DNA of 64,000 nucleotides from Gracilibacillus alcaliphilus (GCF_016909015.1 NZ_JAFBFA010000001.1:186001-250000); one strand, 5' to 3'; shown: positions 33,434 to 43,243, numbered from the stretch's first letter. The notes: generated from the sequence alone by a model not told the origin. Translations and numbers: made by a program.

Positions 33434-34564
33434 ATGTTGAAGATAGGGATAATATGCTACCCTTCTGTCGGCGGGTCTGGAATTATAGCCACAGAATTAG
33501 GCAAGATGCTAGCCAAAAAAGGGAATGAAATACATTTTATTACCTCAAGTGTTCCTTATCGTTTGGATTCTTTTTATCAAAATATATATTTTCATGAGGT
33601 AGAAATGAGTCATTACCCTGTATTTCAATATCCGCCATATGACTTGGCTTTAGCAACAAAAGTGGCAGAATTAATTGATGCCGAGAAACTGGATATTATT
33701 CATGCCCATTATGCGGTACCTCATGCCATTTGTGCGATTTTGGCTAAACAAATGGCAAAGCACCCTGTGAAGATTGTTACCACTTTACATGGAACAGATA
33801 TTACGGTATTAGGTATTGATCTTAGTTTAAAGAAAATGATTCAATTTGGCATTGAGCAGTCGGATGCAGTAACTGCTGTTTCGAAAAGCTTGGTCGATCA
33901 AACAAAAGAAATGTTGTCCATCGAATGCCCTATTGACGTTGTATATAATTTTATCAATGAAGACGAGTATTATCCTCGTGATGGCCTGCTTAAAGACAAA
34001 TATCAAATTCCAGCTGAAGAGAAAGTGATTGTCCATATTTCAAACTTTAGGAAAGTAAAGCGGTTGGAAGATGTGATCAAGTCATTTGCGCGTATTCAAC
34101 AGCAAGTACCATCTCGATTATTATTAATTGGCGATGGCCCAGAATATGTCCGAATACATGAATTAGTTAATGAACTGGATCTGGATAAGACAGTGCATTT
34201 TCTAGGTAAACAAAAGAATATCCCTGAACTATTATCGATGGCTGATGTAATGTTATTACTTTCTGAAAAAGAAAGCTTTGGTTTAGTGCTGTTAGAAGCA
34301 ATGGCTTGTGGTGTCCCTTGTATCGCAACAAATGTTGGCGGCATCCCAGAAGTAATTCAAGATGGTATTAATGGATATATCGAAGAATTAGGAGATATTG
34401 AAGCGATCGCTGCTAGCGCTGTAGAATTGTTAGAGGATGAGCAGAAGTGGCAAACCTTTTCAGAAAATGCGCTGGCAAGGGTGAGGAACTGTTTTTCATC
34501 TGCTAAAGTATGTCAGGAGTATGAAGCGATTTATCAGCGTGTATTAGGTGAAACAGATGAATGA
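33434..34564 (+). CDS. bshA: Bacillithiol synthesis glycosyltransferase BshA
   Basis: Joins UDP-GlcNAc and L-malate, the first step of bacillithiol synthesis. A GT-B fold (GT4) protein of 376 residues with CYPSVGGSGIIATELG at the N-terminus and the nucleotide-sugar signature EKESFGLVLLEAMACGVPC. ATG at 33434 follows GTGGGGGAT. It overlaps cca by 8 nt. Confidence 0.97.
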   Translation: MLKIGIICYPSVGGSGIIATELGKMLAKKGNEIHFITSSVPYRLDSFYQNIYFHEVEMSHYPVFQYPPYDLALATKVAELIDAEKLDIIHAHYAVPHAICAILAKQMAKHPVKIVTTLHGTDITVLGIDLSLKKMIQFGIEQSDAVTAVSKSLVDQTKEMLSIECPIDVVYNFINEDEYYPRDGLLKDKYQIPAEEKVIVHISNFRKVKRLEDVIKSFARIQQQVPSRLLLIGDGPEYVRIHELVNELDLDKTVHFLGKQKNIPELLSMADVMLLLSEKESFGLVLLEAMACGVPCIATNVGGIPEVIQDGINGYIEELGDIEAIAASAVELLEDEQKWQTFSENALARVRNCFSSAKVCQEYEAIYQRVLGETDE

Positions 34565-35744
34565 GCCATTATTTCAAGGTGCGTTAGAAGTGATAAATAA
34601 GCTTGAACAAGCAGGCTTTGAAGCTTATATTGTCGGGGGAGCTGTACGGGATACATTATTGCACAGAACGATAGGGGATATGGATATTGCGACAAATGCT
34701 TACCCAGAAGAAGTTCAGTCCATTTTTCCAAAGGTGATCCCGACTGGCATTCAGCACGGAACAGTCACCGTCAGACATCAAGGAATATCTTTTGAGGTGA
34801 CGACCTTTCGTGTGGAGTCGGATTATAGTGATTACCGCCGGCCGGATCAAGTTGAATTTGTATCTGATTTAAAGTTGGATTTAAGCAGACGTGATTTTAC
34901 CATCAATGCGCTGGCAATGGATGCCCAATTGAATATTATTGACCCTTTTGCAGGACAGCAAGACATCGAGCAGGGAATCATTCGTACGGTTGGAAGAGCA
35001 GAAGATCGTTTCCATGAAGACCCGCTGCGGATGATGCGGGCGATTCGTTTTCAGAGTCAATTAGGTTTTTCTATTGATCCTTTAACAAAGACGGCCTTGC
35101 AAGTAAACAGCCGCTTAATTGTTAATATTGCCATAGAAAGAATAGCTGTAGAGTGGGAGAAAACTATCAGCAGTACTTATTTTCACCAAGCACAGGCCAG
35201 TCTGACCGAATCTGATTTGTTAGCTTATCTGCCGTTATTTTACCAGGAGCAACCATTACAGGACGCCTTTCGACAACTTCGTCAACCACTTCCAGGCTGG
35301 GCATGTTTTATCGGTTATATGTATATCGCCCATTCAGAAATAGCGATTACTGATTGGATACGAGATTGGAAGCTGTCCAATAAAATAAAAAAGGATAGTA
35401 CATCCTTAGTCCAATTCGTGCAAATGTATGACAAGGAACCGATTGAATGGATTGTCTATCTGCTCCCTGATCATTTGCACACTGATTTTTTAATATTGTT
35501 AACAGAATTACACCCGCATAACCTTACTGCATCTGTAATTGCCGAGTATCAAGAACAGTTTCCGATTCAAAGCAAGCGCGATTTGGCAGTCAATGGCAAG
35601 GATATTCAAAACTTTTTCGCCGCACGAAAAGCTGGTGCTTGGATTCAGGAATTACTGCAGCAAGTAGAAAAAGCAGTTGTTTTAAAAGAAATAGAAAATG
35701 ATTATGATCGAATAAGAGAGTGGTTATTCTATGACAAAAAATAA
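34557..35744 (+). CDS. cca: CCA tRNA nucleotidyltransferase
   Basis: Adds or repairs the 3' CCA of tRNAs. The 395-residue class II enzyme has GGAVRD at 27-32 and the DMD catalytic carboxylates at 41-43, then RRDFTINA and RFHEDPLRMMRAIRF. ATG at 34557 has AGGTGA nearby and lies inside the bshA end. The stop region overlaps birA. Confidence 0.95.
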   Translation: MNEPLFQGALEVINKLEQAGFEAYIVGGAVRDTLLHRTIGDMDIATNAYPEEVQSIFPKVIPTGIQHGTVTVRHQGISFEVTTFRVESDYSDYRRPDQVEFVSDLKLDLSRRDFTINALAMDAQLNIIDPFAGQQDIEQGIIRTVGRAEDRFHEDPLRMMRAIRFQSQLGFSIDPLTKTALQVNSRLIVNIAIERIAVEWEKTISSTYFHQAQASLTESDLLAYLPLFYQEQPLQDAFRQLRQPLPGWACFIGYMYIAHSEIAITDWIRDWKLSNKIKKDSTSLVQFVQMYDKEPIEWIVYLLPDHLHTDFLILLTELHPHNLTASVIAEYQEQFPIQSKRDLAVNGKDIQNFFAARKAGAWIQELLQQVEKAVVLKEIENDYDRIREWLFYDKK

Positions 35745-36708
35745 GCGACATCAGCTAATTGTTATCCTGGCTGATCAAGGAGATCAATATGTTTCCGGGC
35801 AAAGCCTGTCTGAGCAATTAAATATTTCAAGGACAGCTGTCTGGAAACATATGAATGAGCTGAAGAAAAATGGTTATCAATTCGAATCGGTTCCGCGGAA
35901 AGGCTATCGTCTCGTATCAAAACCTTTACAATTAGACGATAATACGATTAAATGGGGGTTAGATACAGAATGGCTAGGAAAAACGATTGAGTTTCGCGAC
36001 AAATTGGATTCTACACAAGACTTGGCCCATCAATTTGCGCGAAAAAATTATCCGCACGGCACCGTTGTCATTACTAATCGGCAATTAGCAGGAAGAGGAA
36101 GGAGAGCACGAAGCTGGGAATCGAATCATGACGGCGGCATTTGGCTAAGTATGATACTGCGGCCTGATATTCCGCCGCATCAAGCCTCACAAATGACGTT
36201 ATTTGTGGCCGTGACACTGGTTGAGACGATAGAGAGACTGACAGGTGTGCCATTAAAGATTAAATGGCCGAATGATTTGTTTATTGGCAATAAGAAACTT
36301 TGTGGAATCCTCACCGAAATGCAGGCAGAACTAGAAGTGATTCAATATTTAGTGATTGGCTTCGGTGTGAATGTTAATCAGAAGCAGACAGATTTTCCGC
36401 AAGGACTACAGAACAAATCTACATCTTTACAAATGGAAACGGGACAGCAATGGAATCGAACGGAATTAGTGCAGGCAATTTTGCAAGATTTTGAACAATC
36501 TTATGCATACTATTTGGAGCACGGTTTTGACTTTGTCAAACAGAAATGGCTTGACCATGCCTATCGGATACAGGAAAAATTGGAGATTCGTCAACATAAC
36601 GATACATTCCGAGCGGTTATGGAAGGAATTAATGATGACGGTGCTCTGATTGTTAGAACCGAAGCAGGTGATCAGCGCGTAATTTACAGTGCAGAAATAA
36701 ATTGGTAA
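35731..36708 (+). CDS. birA: Bifunctional biotin-protein ligase / biotin operon repressor
   Basis: Biotinylates acetyl-CoA and pyruvate carboxylases and, with its N-terminal winged helix (LSEQLNISRTAVWKHMNEL), represses biotin genes. The catalytic biotinyl-AMP loop is AGRGRRARSWES. At 325 residues it has the BirA regulatory-type length. ATG at 35731 overlaps the last codons of cca. Confidence 0.96.
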   Translation: MTKNKRHQLIVILADQGDQYVSGQSLSEQLNISRTAVWKHMNELKKNGYQFESVPRKGYRLVSKPLQLDDNTIKWGLDTEWLGKTIEFRDKLDSTQDLAHQFARKNYPHGTVVITNRQLAGRGRRARSWESNHDGGIWLSMILRPDIPPHQASQMTLFVAVTLVETIERLTGVPLKIKWPNDLFIGNKKLCGILTEMQAELEVIQYLVIGFGVNVNQKQTDFPQGLQNKSTSLQMETGQQWNRTELVQAILQDFEQSYAYYLEHGFDFVKQKWLDHAYRIQEKLEIRQHNDTFRAVMEGINDDGALIVRTEAGDQRVIYSAEINW

Positions 36709-36721
36709 GGGGTTTTTAAAA

Positions 36722-37558
36722 GTGAAAAACACAATTCAGCTACAACAGATGAAGACGAATGGTGAAAAGATTTCGATGGTAACTGCCTATGATTATCCAA
36801 GTGCTAAACTAGCCGAGCAAGCAGGGATCGATATGCTGCTTGTAGGTGATTCATTAGGGATGGTTATGCTCGGTTATTCCTCTACTGTAGAGGTAACGAT
36901 GGAAGACATGATCCATCATGGCAAGGCTGTCGCGCGCGGAGCAAAGGATACATTTATTGCTATCGATATGCCTTTTATGTCTTATCATGTATCGATCGAA
37001 AAGGCAATGGAGAATGCACAGCGGCTTATACAGCAAACACATGCTCACGCAGTCAAAATGGAAGGCGCAACAGAAGAAACATTACGCTTGATTCGTAAAT
37101 TGACGGAAGCTGGAATCCCGGTTGTCAGTCATTTAGGTTTAACGCCGCAATCCGTTAACACCCTGGGCGGGTACCGTGTACAAGGGAAGGACATCAAAAC
37201 AGCCAAACAGCTTATGGAAGATACCCTAAAGGTGGAAGAATATGGAGCGTTTTCGGTTGTGCTGGAATGTGTGCCAGAACCATTAGCAAGCTATCTTTCC
37301 AAACAGCTGACAATTCCAACGATTGGGATCGGCGCTGGAAATAGTTGTGACGGTCAAGTATTAGTCTACCATGATATTCTGCAATACGGCACAACCTTTA
37401 AACCTTCATTTGTCAAAGTGTTTCACGAGACAGGCGAGGATATACTACAGGCATTACATGCTTATCACCAAGAGGTGAAGTCTGGGGCTTTTCCAGACCA
37501 ATCACAGTCCTTCCAAATGGATCAACAAGTAATCGATGAATTAATGCTGGAGGATTAA
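36722..37558 (+). CDS. panB: 3-methyl-2-oxobutanoate hydroxymethyltransferase
   Basis: First committed step of pantothenate synthesis, forming ketopantoate. The 278-residue protein has MVTAYDYPSAKLAEQAGID, LLVGDSLGMVMLG and GIGAGNSCDGQVLV. GTG start with AAGGGG upstream. First gene of panBCD. Confidence 0.96.
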   Translation: MKNTIQLQQMKTNGEKISMVTAYDYPSAKLAEQAGIDMLLVGDSLGMVMLGYSSTVEVTMEDMIHHGKAVARGAKDTFIAIDMPFMSYHVSIEKAMENAQRLIQQTHAHAVKMEGATEETLRLIRKLTEAGIPVVSHLGLTPQSVNTLGGYRVQGKDIKTAKQLMEDTLKVEEYGAFSVVLECVPEPLASYLSKQLTIPTIGIGAGNSCDGQVLVYHDILQYGTTFKPSFVKVFHETGEDILQALHAYHQEVKSGAFPDQSQSFQMDQQVIDELMLED

Positions 37559-37563
37559 CCATT

Positions 37564-38439
37564 ATGCAAGTAATCAAAAAAGTTTCAGAAATGAATCAAA
37601 TAGCTTCACAATGTAAAGCAGCGGGCAAAAAGATTGGTTTTGTTCCAACAATGGGTTATTTGCATCAAGGTCATACGACATTAATCGACCGTGCTCGTCA
37701 AGAGGCAGATATTGTTATTACGAGTATCTTTGTCAATCCATTGCAGTTTGGTCCTAATGAAGATTTTGAACGCTATCCGAGAGATGAAGTACGTGATCAG
37801 GAATTAGCCAAACAACACCAGGTAGACTATTTATTTATGCCGACTGTGGAGGAAATGTATCCAACAGATCCGAATATCTCCCTTCATGTGGAGAAAAGAA
37901 CAGACGCACTTTGTGGAAAATCAAGACCTGGACATTTTGATGGCGTAGTTACGGTATTAACCAAGCTTTTTCATATAACATGTGCTGATGTGACCTATTT
38001 TGGTTTAAAAGATGCCCAGCAAGTGGCTGTGGTTCATGCGTTAATTACTGATTTTAATTTTCCTACAGAGATTATAGCAGTGCCAACAGTTAGGGAAGCC
38101 GATGGTTTAGCTAAGAGCAGCCGGAATGTATATTTAAACGAACAGGAAAGAAAAGAAGCCAAATATATATATCAAGCACTGCAAACGGCAAGGCAATTAA
38201 TAGTTGACGATCAAAAAAATCCTGATATGATAGTAGAGAACGTAAAAAGAGATATAGAACAACAGATACATGGTGGTAGGGTTGATTATGTGGAATTGCT
38301 GTCTTATCCGTATTTAACTCCTGTTTCATCAATAGAGGGAAATGTTATTATTGCAGTAGCGGTCCAATTTAGCAAGGCAAGGCTAATCGACAATATCATT
38401 ATTGATGAGCATGGGCAGACACCAGAAGGTATTTACTAG
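37564..38439 (+). CDS. panC: Pantothenate synthetase (pantoate-beta-alanine ligase)
   Basis: ATP-dependent condensation of pantoate and beta-alanine. The 291-residue protein has the nucleotidyltransferase HxGH motif at H34-H37 (HQGH), FVNPLQFGPNEDF, and KSSRNVYL as the KMSKS-like loop. ATG 5 nt after the panB stop. Confidence 0.97.
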   Translation: MQVIKKVSEMNQIASQCKAAGKKIGFVPTMGYLHQGHTTLIDRARQEADIVITSIFVNPLQFGPNEDFERYPRDEVRDQELAKQHQVDYLFMPTVEEMYPTDPNISLHVEKRTDALCGKSRPGHFDGVVTVLTKLFHITCADVTYFGLKDAQQVAVVHALITDFNFPTEIIAVPTVREADGLAKSSRNVYLNEQERKEAKYIYQALQTARQLIVDDQKNPDMIVENVKRDIEQQIHGGRVDYVELLSYPYLTPVSSIEGNVIIAVAVQFSKARLIDNIIIDEHGQTPEGIY

Positions 38440-38451
38440 GGGGAAATATAT

Positions 38452-38835
38452 ATGTTACGTACTATGATGAAATCAAAAATTCATCGTGCACGAGTGACAG
38501 AAGCCAACTTAGATTATGTTGGAAGTATTACCATTGATCAGGATATTATGGAAAAAGTCGATATTTTGCCACACGAAAAAGTGCAGATCGTTAATAATAA
38601 TAATGGAAAACGCTTTGAAACATATGTCATTGCAGGTGAGAGAGGCAGTAAGGTATTCTGTCTCAATGGGGCAGCGGCTCGGCTTGTTCAGCCGAATGAT
38701 GTCATTATTGTAGTTGCTTATGCAATGGTTTCAGAGGAAGAACTAATTGATTTTCAACCAAAAGTAGCCGTCATGGATGAAGCCAATAATATTAAACAAA
38801 TGCTTCGACAAGAGCCGCCTTTAACAAACCTTTAG
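38452..38835 (+). CDS. panD: Aspartate 1-decarboxylase precursor
   Basis: Makes beta-alanine from aspartate. A 127-residue pyruvoyl enzyme; self-cleavage is expected between Gly24 and Ser25 (YVGSIT), leaving Ser25 as the pyruvoyl group. Lys9 and Tyr58-type contacts appear conserved (KSKIHRA, ETYVI). ATG with GGGGGAA upstream. Confidence 0.97.
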   Translation: MLRTMMKSKIHRARVTEANLDYVGSITIDQDIMEKVDILPHEKVQIVNNNNGKRFETYVIAGERGSKVFCLNGAAARLVQPNDVIIVVAYAMVSEEELIDFQPKVAVMDEANNIKQMLRQEPPLTNL

Positions 38836-38973
38836 AAAGGGCAGGTATAAACGTATAATTAACGGCTAAAGATTCGAATGACAATTAGCATTATCTTCGT
38901 TTGATTTGGATTTTGGAAGGCAGGAGAAACAGAAAGTCTTTCATAAATGCATAAATGGAGCTTATTTGTAGTA

Positions 38974-39021
38974 AAGGAATCGGAGGCCGACCCATTTATG
39001 GATCTGCTTGCGATTCTTTTT
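38974..39021 (+). terminator. Probable terminator after panBCD
   Basis: GAATCG (38977-38982) pairs with CGATTC (39011-39016), with an inner CCAT/ATGG hairpin, followed by TTTTT. It is about 140 nt after panD. Confidence 0.6.
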
Positions 39022-39334
39022 ACTGTGTACTTACTTATTTCACATATATAAATAGCAAAAGATTAAGTTAGCTGCTTCGACGTATAGCAGGTATCGAGAG
39101 CAAGGGATTGGCCGGAGCGAATTTTCGCACGCTTATTCAGTCAAAATAATGATAAAGAAAGAGTAATAAGAGAGATCAGGTTTACACAATGGTAGCAAGG
39201 TATACGTGTTCGTTTATGTGTGTGAGGCTTGAGTTACATAGAAAACGATCACGGGGAGTTTTGTTTCATACATAATGTTCGTTTACGTGTAGATAGGCAC
39301 GTATGATTTATAAAGAAGAATCGGGGATGATCCT
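39022..39334 (+). other. Intergenic stretch before dinG with a short direct repeat
   Basis: No gene seen. TGTTCGTTTATGTGT (39207-39221) recurs as TGTTCGTTTACGTGT (39276-39290), 14 of 15 identical and 69 nt apart. It could be a paired binding site, but the evidence is thin. Confidence 0.3.
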
Positions 39335-41953
39335 GTGCAGAAATATGTGGTGATAGATGTAGAAACGACAGGGCAATCTGTCCAAAAAGGAGATCGAATG
39401 ATCGAAATAGCCCTAGTCGTCATAGAGGATAATCAGATCACGAATCAATATAACCAATTTATTAATCCAGAAAAATCGATACCAAGCTTTATTACCCAAT
39501 TAACGTCTATTGATAATCAAGATGTAGCTGACCAGCCTGCCTTTCATGATATTGTTGAAGAAATCAAACCACTGTTGGAAAATGCTATTTTGGTTGCACA
39601 TAACGCACCTTTTGACTTATCATTCTTAAATGGTGAATTAGTGCGTGCGGGTGAAAAAGAGCTAACGCCAAAGATCTTGGACACGGTAGAATTAGCAAGA
39701 ATACTGCTTCCGCAAGCACCCGGCTATAAATTAACGGAATTAGCAGAGTATTTACATATTACCCACGATAATCCGCATCGTGCTATTTCTGACGCCTTGG
39801 TTACTGCGGACTTATTGTTTATCTTAAAAAATAAATTTCAACATTTACCACAGAATGTTATCGAACAATTACTCACATTAGCTCCTGTTTTTCGTTCGGA
39901 TTGGCAGGTACTCTATCATGAGATAGAGCAGTTTGTAATTAGGACGGACATTGAGGAATATCGGGGTTTCTCTCTCAAGGAAAGACCTGTCATACACCAG
40001 TCTGAACGTCAAGTCGAGGAAGATTACGCCCAATTTATGGAATCCTGTTATGCTGATTTGGCTCGAAATATTGCGGGGTATGAGAAAAGAAACGGACAAG
40101 AGCAGATCAGTACGATTATTTATGATCATTTTCGTACGCAGCAACATGCGCTGATTGAAGCAGAGACAGGACTTGGTAAAACGATTGGCTATTTAATTCC
40201 TGTATTGTATGAGGCATTACATGAACGGCAGCCAGTGGTAATTAGTACGAATAATACTAATCTGCAGTCACAATTATTAGAGAAAGATCTGGCAAAGCTG
40301 AATATCACCGTGCGTACAGCTATGATAAAAGGAAAAAATCATTATATAAGTTTAGAAAATTTCGAGCAATTTTATCATGATACCAGTTATGCTTCCTATC
40401 AGGATCGGCTGTTTAAAGCAATGATCTTAGTTTGGCTAACCGAAACAACGACCGGTGATATTGATGAACTGCAAATATCTGTTCATAAACACCCAACTTT
40501 ATATCAGATTGTTGTGCATCAAGGAAAATGCATGCCGGTATGGGAGGAGTATTGCTTTTATCAGCGGACTTTAACTCAAGCAAAACAAGCCTCCGTTATT
40601 ATTACGAATCATGCCTTATTAGCTATTGATATGTTGTCTGAGCACAAAATGATACCAGCCTATCAAAAATTGATTGTTGATGAGGCCCATCAGTTAGCAG
40701 AAACCGCCTCGGACTTCCTAGGGGCTTCGTTAAATTATGTGGAGCTAACTGCCTTATTTCATCAATTGGAGAAACATATTATTGCTGATCAAGTAAAGAC
40801 AGCAGACCAATTGGAATATATCAAATATGAAGCAGACAGCTTATTTCGGCAGCTTTTTCAATTTGTACGGGACACTAATAAGGTGTATCGTACCGTTTCA
40901 GATATTGGACGTTTACAAGCGATATGGAGCGAACAGGCTCAGAGAAAATTTGTGGATGCAGTAAGGCGAGTGTCACTGGCTTTTCGACAACTTTCCATTA
41001 GGTTGGATCAAGAAGAACGTCAACAACTAAATAGATATGATGATTTACTAGAACAATTGCTGGTACAACCAGATCCGGATGCGATTACTTGGCTGGAAAT
41101 AGACCAACAAGGAGCAGAAAATGCTGTATACATCCATCAAGAACCCTTCTCTGTGCAGCAGGAACTTCAAGAATATTTATTTCAAGTCAAAGAAACTGTC
41201 ATCTTGATTAGTGCAACCTTAACCATGAATAAATCGTTCCATTATATGAGGAATAAATTAGGTTTGACAGATGATCGAACAAGGGAGTATGTCATTGATC
41301 ACTATTTTGATTATAAACGAAATGTACAATTATTTATCCCGAATGATTTACCACCTTTTCAATATCCGAACAGTGAGCCCTTTCTCTACGCGATTAATGA
41401 GGCGATCATCTCAATAGCTGAGAAAACAAAAGGGAAAATGCTGGTATTATTCACATCGTATGACATGCTGAAGAAAAGTTATGATATATTAAAAGAAGTG
41501 GATGAGCTTAGTCACTATATGATAATTGGACAGGGAATTTCGACTGGAAGCAGGAATCGGCTGATCAAGCAATTCCAAGGTTTTGACCAGTCTATTCTGC
41601 TGGGCACTAATGCTTACTGGCAGGGAATTGATATACCAGGAGATGATTTATCCTGTTTAGTAATTGTTAAACTGCCTTTCCAATCTCCTCAGGATCCTGT
41701 TTTTAAACGTAAGTCAGACTATGTGAAGTCACTAGGTTTAAACCCATTTATGGAATTATCTTTACCACAGGCTGTCTTACAATTTAAGCAAGGATTTGGC
41801 AGGCTGATTCGCAAAAACACAGACAAAGGAAGTGTGTTTGTCTTTGATGATCGATTGATAACGAAACGTTATGGGAAAACATTTATTGATTCTGTGCCAG
41901 AGATTCCTGTTTATTATGAGACGATAAACCAGCTGATTGAACGAATGGAATAA
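39335..41953 (+). CDS. dinG: DinG-family exonuclease/helicase-like protein
   Basis: The 872-residue protein has an N-terminal DEDDh 3'-5' exonuclease domain (VIDVETTGQS; AHNAPFDLSFL; HRAISDA) to about residue 165. It is followed by an XPD-like superfamily 2 helicase core with Walker A ETGLGKT (K282) and DEAH at 449-452. Only two cysteines (GKCMPVWEEYC) stand where iron-sulfur helicases have four, so no Fe-S cluster is expected, as in other Gram-positive DinG proteins. GTG start after GGGGATGAT. Confidence 0.92.
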   Translation: MQKYVVIDVETTGQSVQKGDRMIEIALVVIEDNQITNQYNQFINPEKSIPSFITQLTSIDNQDVADQPAFHDIVEEIKPLLENAILVAHNAPFDLSFLNGELVRAGEKELTPKILDTVELARILLPQAPGYKLTELAEYLHITHDNPHRAISDALVTADLLFILKNKFQHLPQNVIEQLLTLAPVFRSDWQVLYHEIEQFVIRTDIEEYRGFSLKERPVIHQSERQVEEDYAQFMESCYADLARNIAGYEKRNGQEQISTIIYDHFRTQQHALIEAETGLGKTIGYLIPVLYEALHERQPVVISTNNTNLQSQLLEKDLAKLNITVRTAMIKGKNHYISLENFEQFYHDTSYASYQDRLFKAMILVWLTETTTGDIDELQISVHKHPTLYQIVVHQGKCMPVWEEYCFYQRTLTQAKQASVIITNHALLAIDMLSEHKMIPAYQKLIVDEAHQLAETASDFLGASLNYVELTALFHQLEKHIIADQVKTADQLEYIKYEADSLFRQLFQFVRDTNKVYRTVSDIGRLQAIWSEQAQRKFVDAVRRVSLAFRQLSIRLDQEERQQLNRYDDLLEQLLVQPDPDAITWLEIDQQGAENAVYIHQEPFSVQQELQEYLFQVKETVILISATLTMNKSFHYMRNKLGLTDDRTREYVIDHYFDYKRNVQLFIPNDLPPFQYPNSEPFLYAINEAIISIAEKTKGKMLVLFTSYDMLKKSYDILKEVDELSHYMIIGQGISTGSRNRLIKQFQGFDQSILLGTNAYWQGIDIPGDDLSCLVIVKLPFQSPQDPVFKRKSDYVKSLGLNPFMELSLPQAVLQFKQGFGRLIRKNTDKGSVFVFDDRLITKRYGKTFIDSVPEIPVYYETINQLIERME

Positions 41954-41980
41954 CAGAAGGATAAATTGTCTTGATTTGTG

Positions 41981-42024
41981 AGAACCTACTCTTTAGACTG
42001 ATTTAATTGAAGAGAGTAGGTTCT
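41981..42024 (+). promoter_or_regulatory. 12-bp hairpin burying the SD of the next gene
   Basis: AGAACCTACTCT (41981-41992) pairs perfectly with AGAGTAGGTTCT (42013-42024). The right arm holds the AGAGTAGG that serves as SD for the ATG at 42028. The tract after it (GTTATG) is not a T-run, so it looks more like translational control than a dinG terminator, though both are possible. Confidence 0.5.
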
Positions 42025-42027
42025 GTT

Positions 42028-42831
42028 ATGAAACATCGGATTTTACCGTGTATGCTGATTACATTAATAATGGCAGTGACAAGTGCGGGTGCACATATAG
42101 AAATTCCTGAGTTGCAATCAGAACAGATAGACGTCGTTTTTTTAGAACTACCTCATGGAGAAGCGAGTTTACTGACTAATGCAGCGGGAGAACATATTCT
42201 GATTAATACCGCATCTTCACGGAGTCAAAAGCAGCTACATGAAATACTGACACAATTAAATGTTGACAAGATCGATATGGTGATGTTAACAGGCATTGCA
42301 GAGGAATATAGCGGGAACTTAGCCTATTTGACAGAACATTATCAAGTGAAAAAGGTTCTGATACCCGATGTTCCTTCTGTTCAACAAGATATAGAGGCTG
42401 ATGTTGAATTCTGGCCCTTGAATAAAGATTATCTGATCTGGGACCATTTATCTGTCCATGCTCTTGATCAGTCTAGTGATGGTAATTTGAGTTTTCTGCT
42501 GACATACGGACAAGAGACCATTTTGTTTTTGAATCAACATGGTAATGCTATTGAAAATAAGTTATTTCAGCTGGATAAACATATCCCTATTATTAAAATT
42601 GCTTCCTTTGGCAGTGGTAATTCTCCTTCTGAAGAATTACTGACCCAACTGGATCCATATATTTGTATTGTCTTTCCCAGCCGTACACATGAAGTCAATG
42701 ATTCCTTGATTGAACGTTTAAGTGCGACATGGATTGACGTTTATTTTTTAAAACAATCAGGTACTGTATTTTTGCGTCTTGATAAGAACGACTATGAAAT
42801 TTTAACAGGTAACAGTGCGATGAACGCGTGA
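42028..42831 (+). CDS. Secreted metallo-beta-lactamase-fold protein without metal ligands (ComEC-C-like)
   Basis: A 267-residue protein with an N-terminal signal peptide (about 1-22). The rest follows the plan of the ComEC/Rec2-type metallo-beta-lactamase domain: VVFLELPHGEASLL, a strand-turn, IDMVMLTG, LSFLLTYGQETILFL, then FGSGNSPSEELLTQLDPYICIVFPSR. Where active enzymes have HxHxDH it has G89, A91, E93 and Y94. The later HHGS histidines and GDA aspartate are also replaced. It is probably a non-catalytic, exported relative. ATG 42028 was chosen for the signal peptide. No B. subtilis gene occupies this place. Confidence 0.6.
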   Translation: MKHRILPCMLITLIMAVTSAGAHIEIPELQSEQIDVVFLELPHGEASLLTNAAGEHILINTASSRSQKQLHEILTQLNVDKIDMVMLTGIAEEYSGNLAYLTEHYQVKKVLIPDVPSVQQDIEADVEFWPLNKDYLIWDHLSVHALDQSSDGNLSFLLTYGQETILFLNQHGNAIENKLFQLDKHIPIIKIASFGSGNSPSEELLTQLDPYICIVFPSRTHEVNDSLIERLSATWIDVYFLKQSGTVFLRLDKNDYEILTGNSAMNA

Positions 42832-42837
42832 AGATAA

Positions 42838-42893
42838 TGTTCAAAAAAGACCAACAAAATGCCACATCGAATTTCTTCGTTAGCAATATCCAA
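42838..42893 (-). repeat. Intergenic repeat, family A, end fragment (inverted)
   Basis: TGTTCAAAAAAGACCAACAA and TCGAATTTCTTCGTTAGC match the reverse complement of the right 50 nt of 26939-27173. The fragment runs straight into a family B copy. Confidence 0.6.
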
Positions 42894-42900
42894 AACTGTG

Positions 42901-42985
42901 CTACCTTTCAGCAGAGCTGAAAGGCGTGTGAATATATAATACACGCGAATGAACCAAATAAGAGGAATGACTAGAGTTTTATGAA
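42901..42985 (+). repeat. Intergenic repeat, family B, copy 2
   Basis: CCTTTCAGC/GCTGAAAGG (42904-42924) and CGTGT/ACACG (42925-42945) form tandem hairpins, followed by CGAATGAACCAA as in copy 1. The second stem differs in sequence from copy 1 but still pairs. Confidence 0.65.
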
Positions 42986-43243
42986 TAGATGTAACGGTAA
43001 CAGCATCCATTTTTGCTAAGCTAGTCCATACTAAAAAGGTGCTTGCTGCATAAGGAATAAACAAAAACGAGAATATTTTCAAATTAGCTGTTGTTATTAG
43101 TTGAAAAATTCATAAAAGTCTATCAAAATAAGAAAAGAGACATTTTTTGATTGGACTTCAGGAAATGTCATCAGCCAATCTGCCATCCCTTGAACGATAT
43201 TATTTATTTGACAAGTAGTTTGGACATAAAGGGGATTGCCTGT

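Noticed and set aside
42792..43082. Minus-strand 96-codon frame
   Set aside because: It runs through family A and B repeat sequence and has no recognisable domain.
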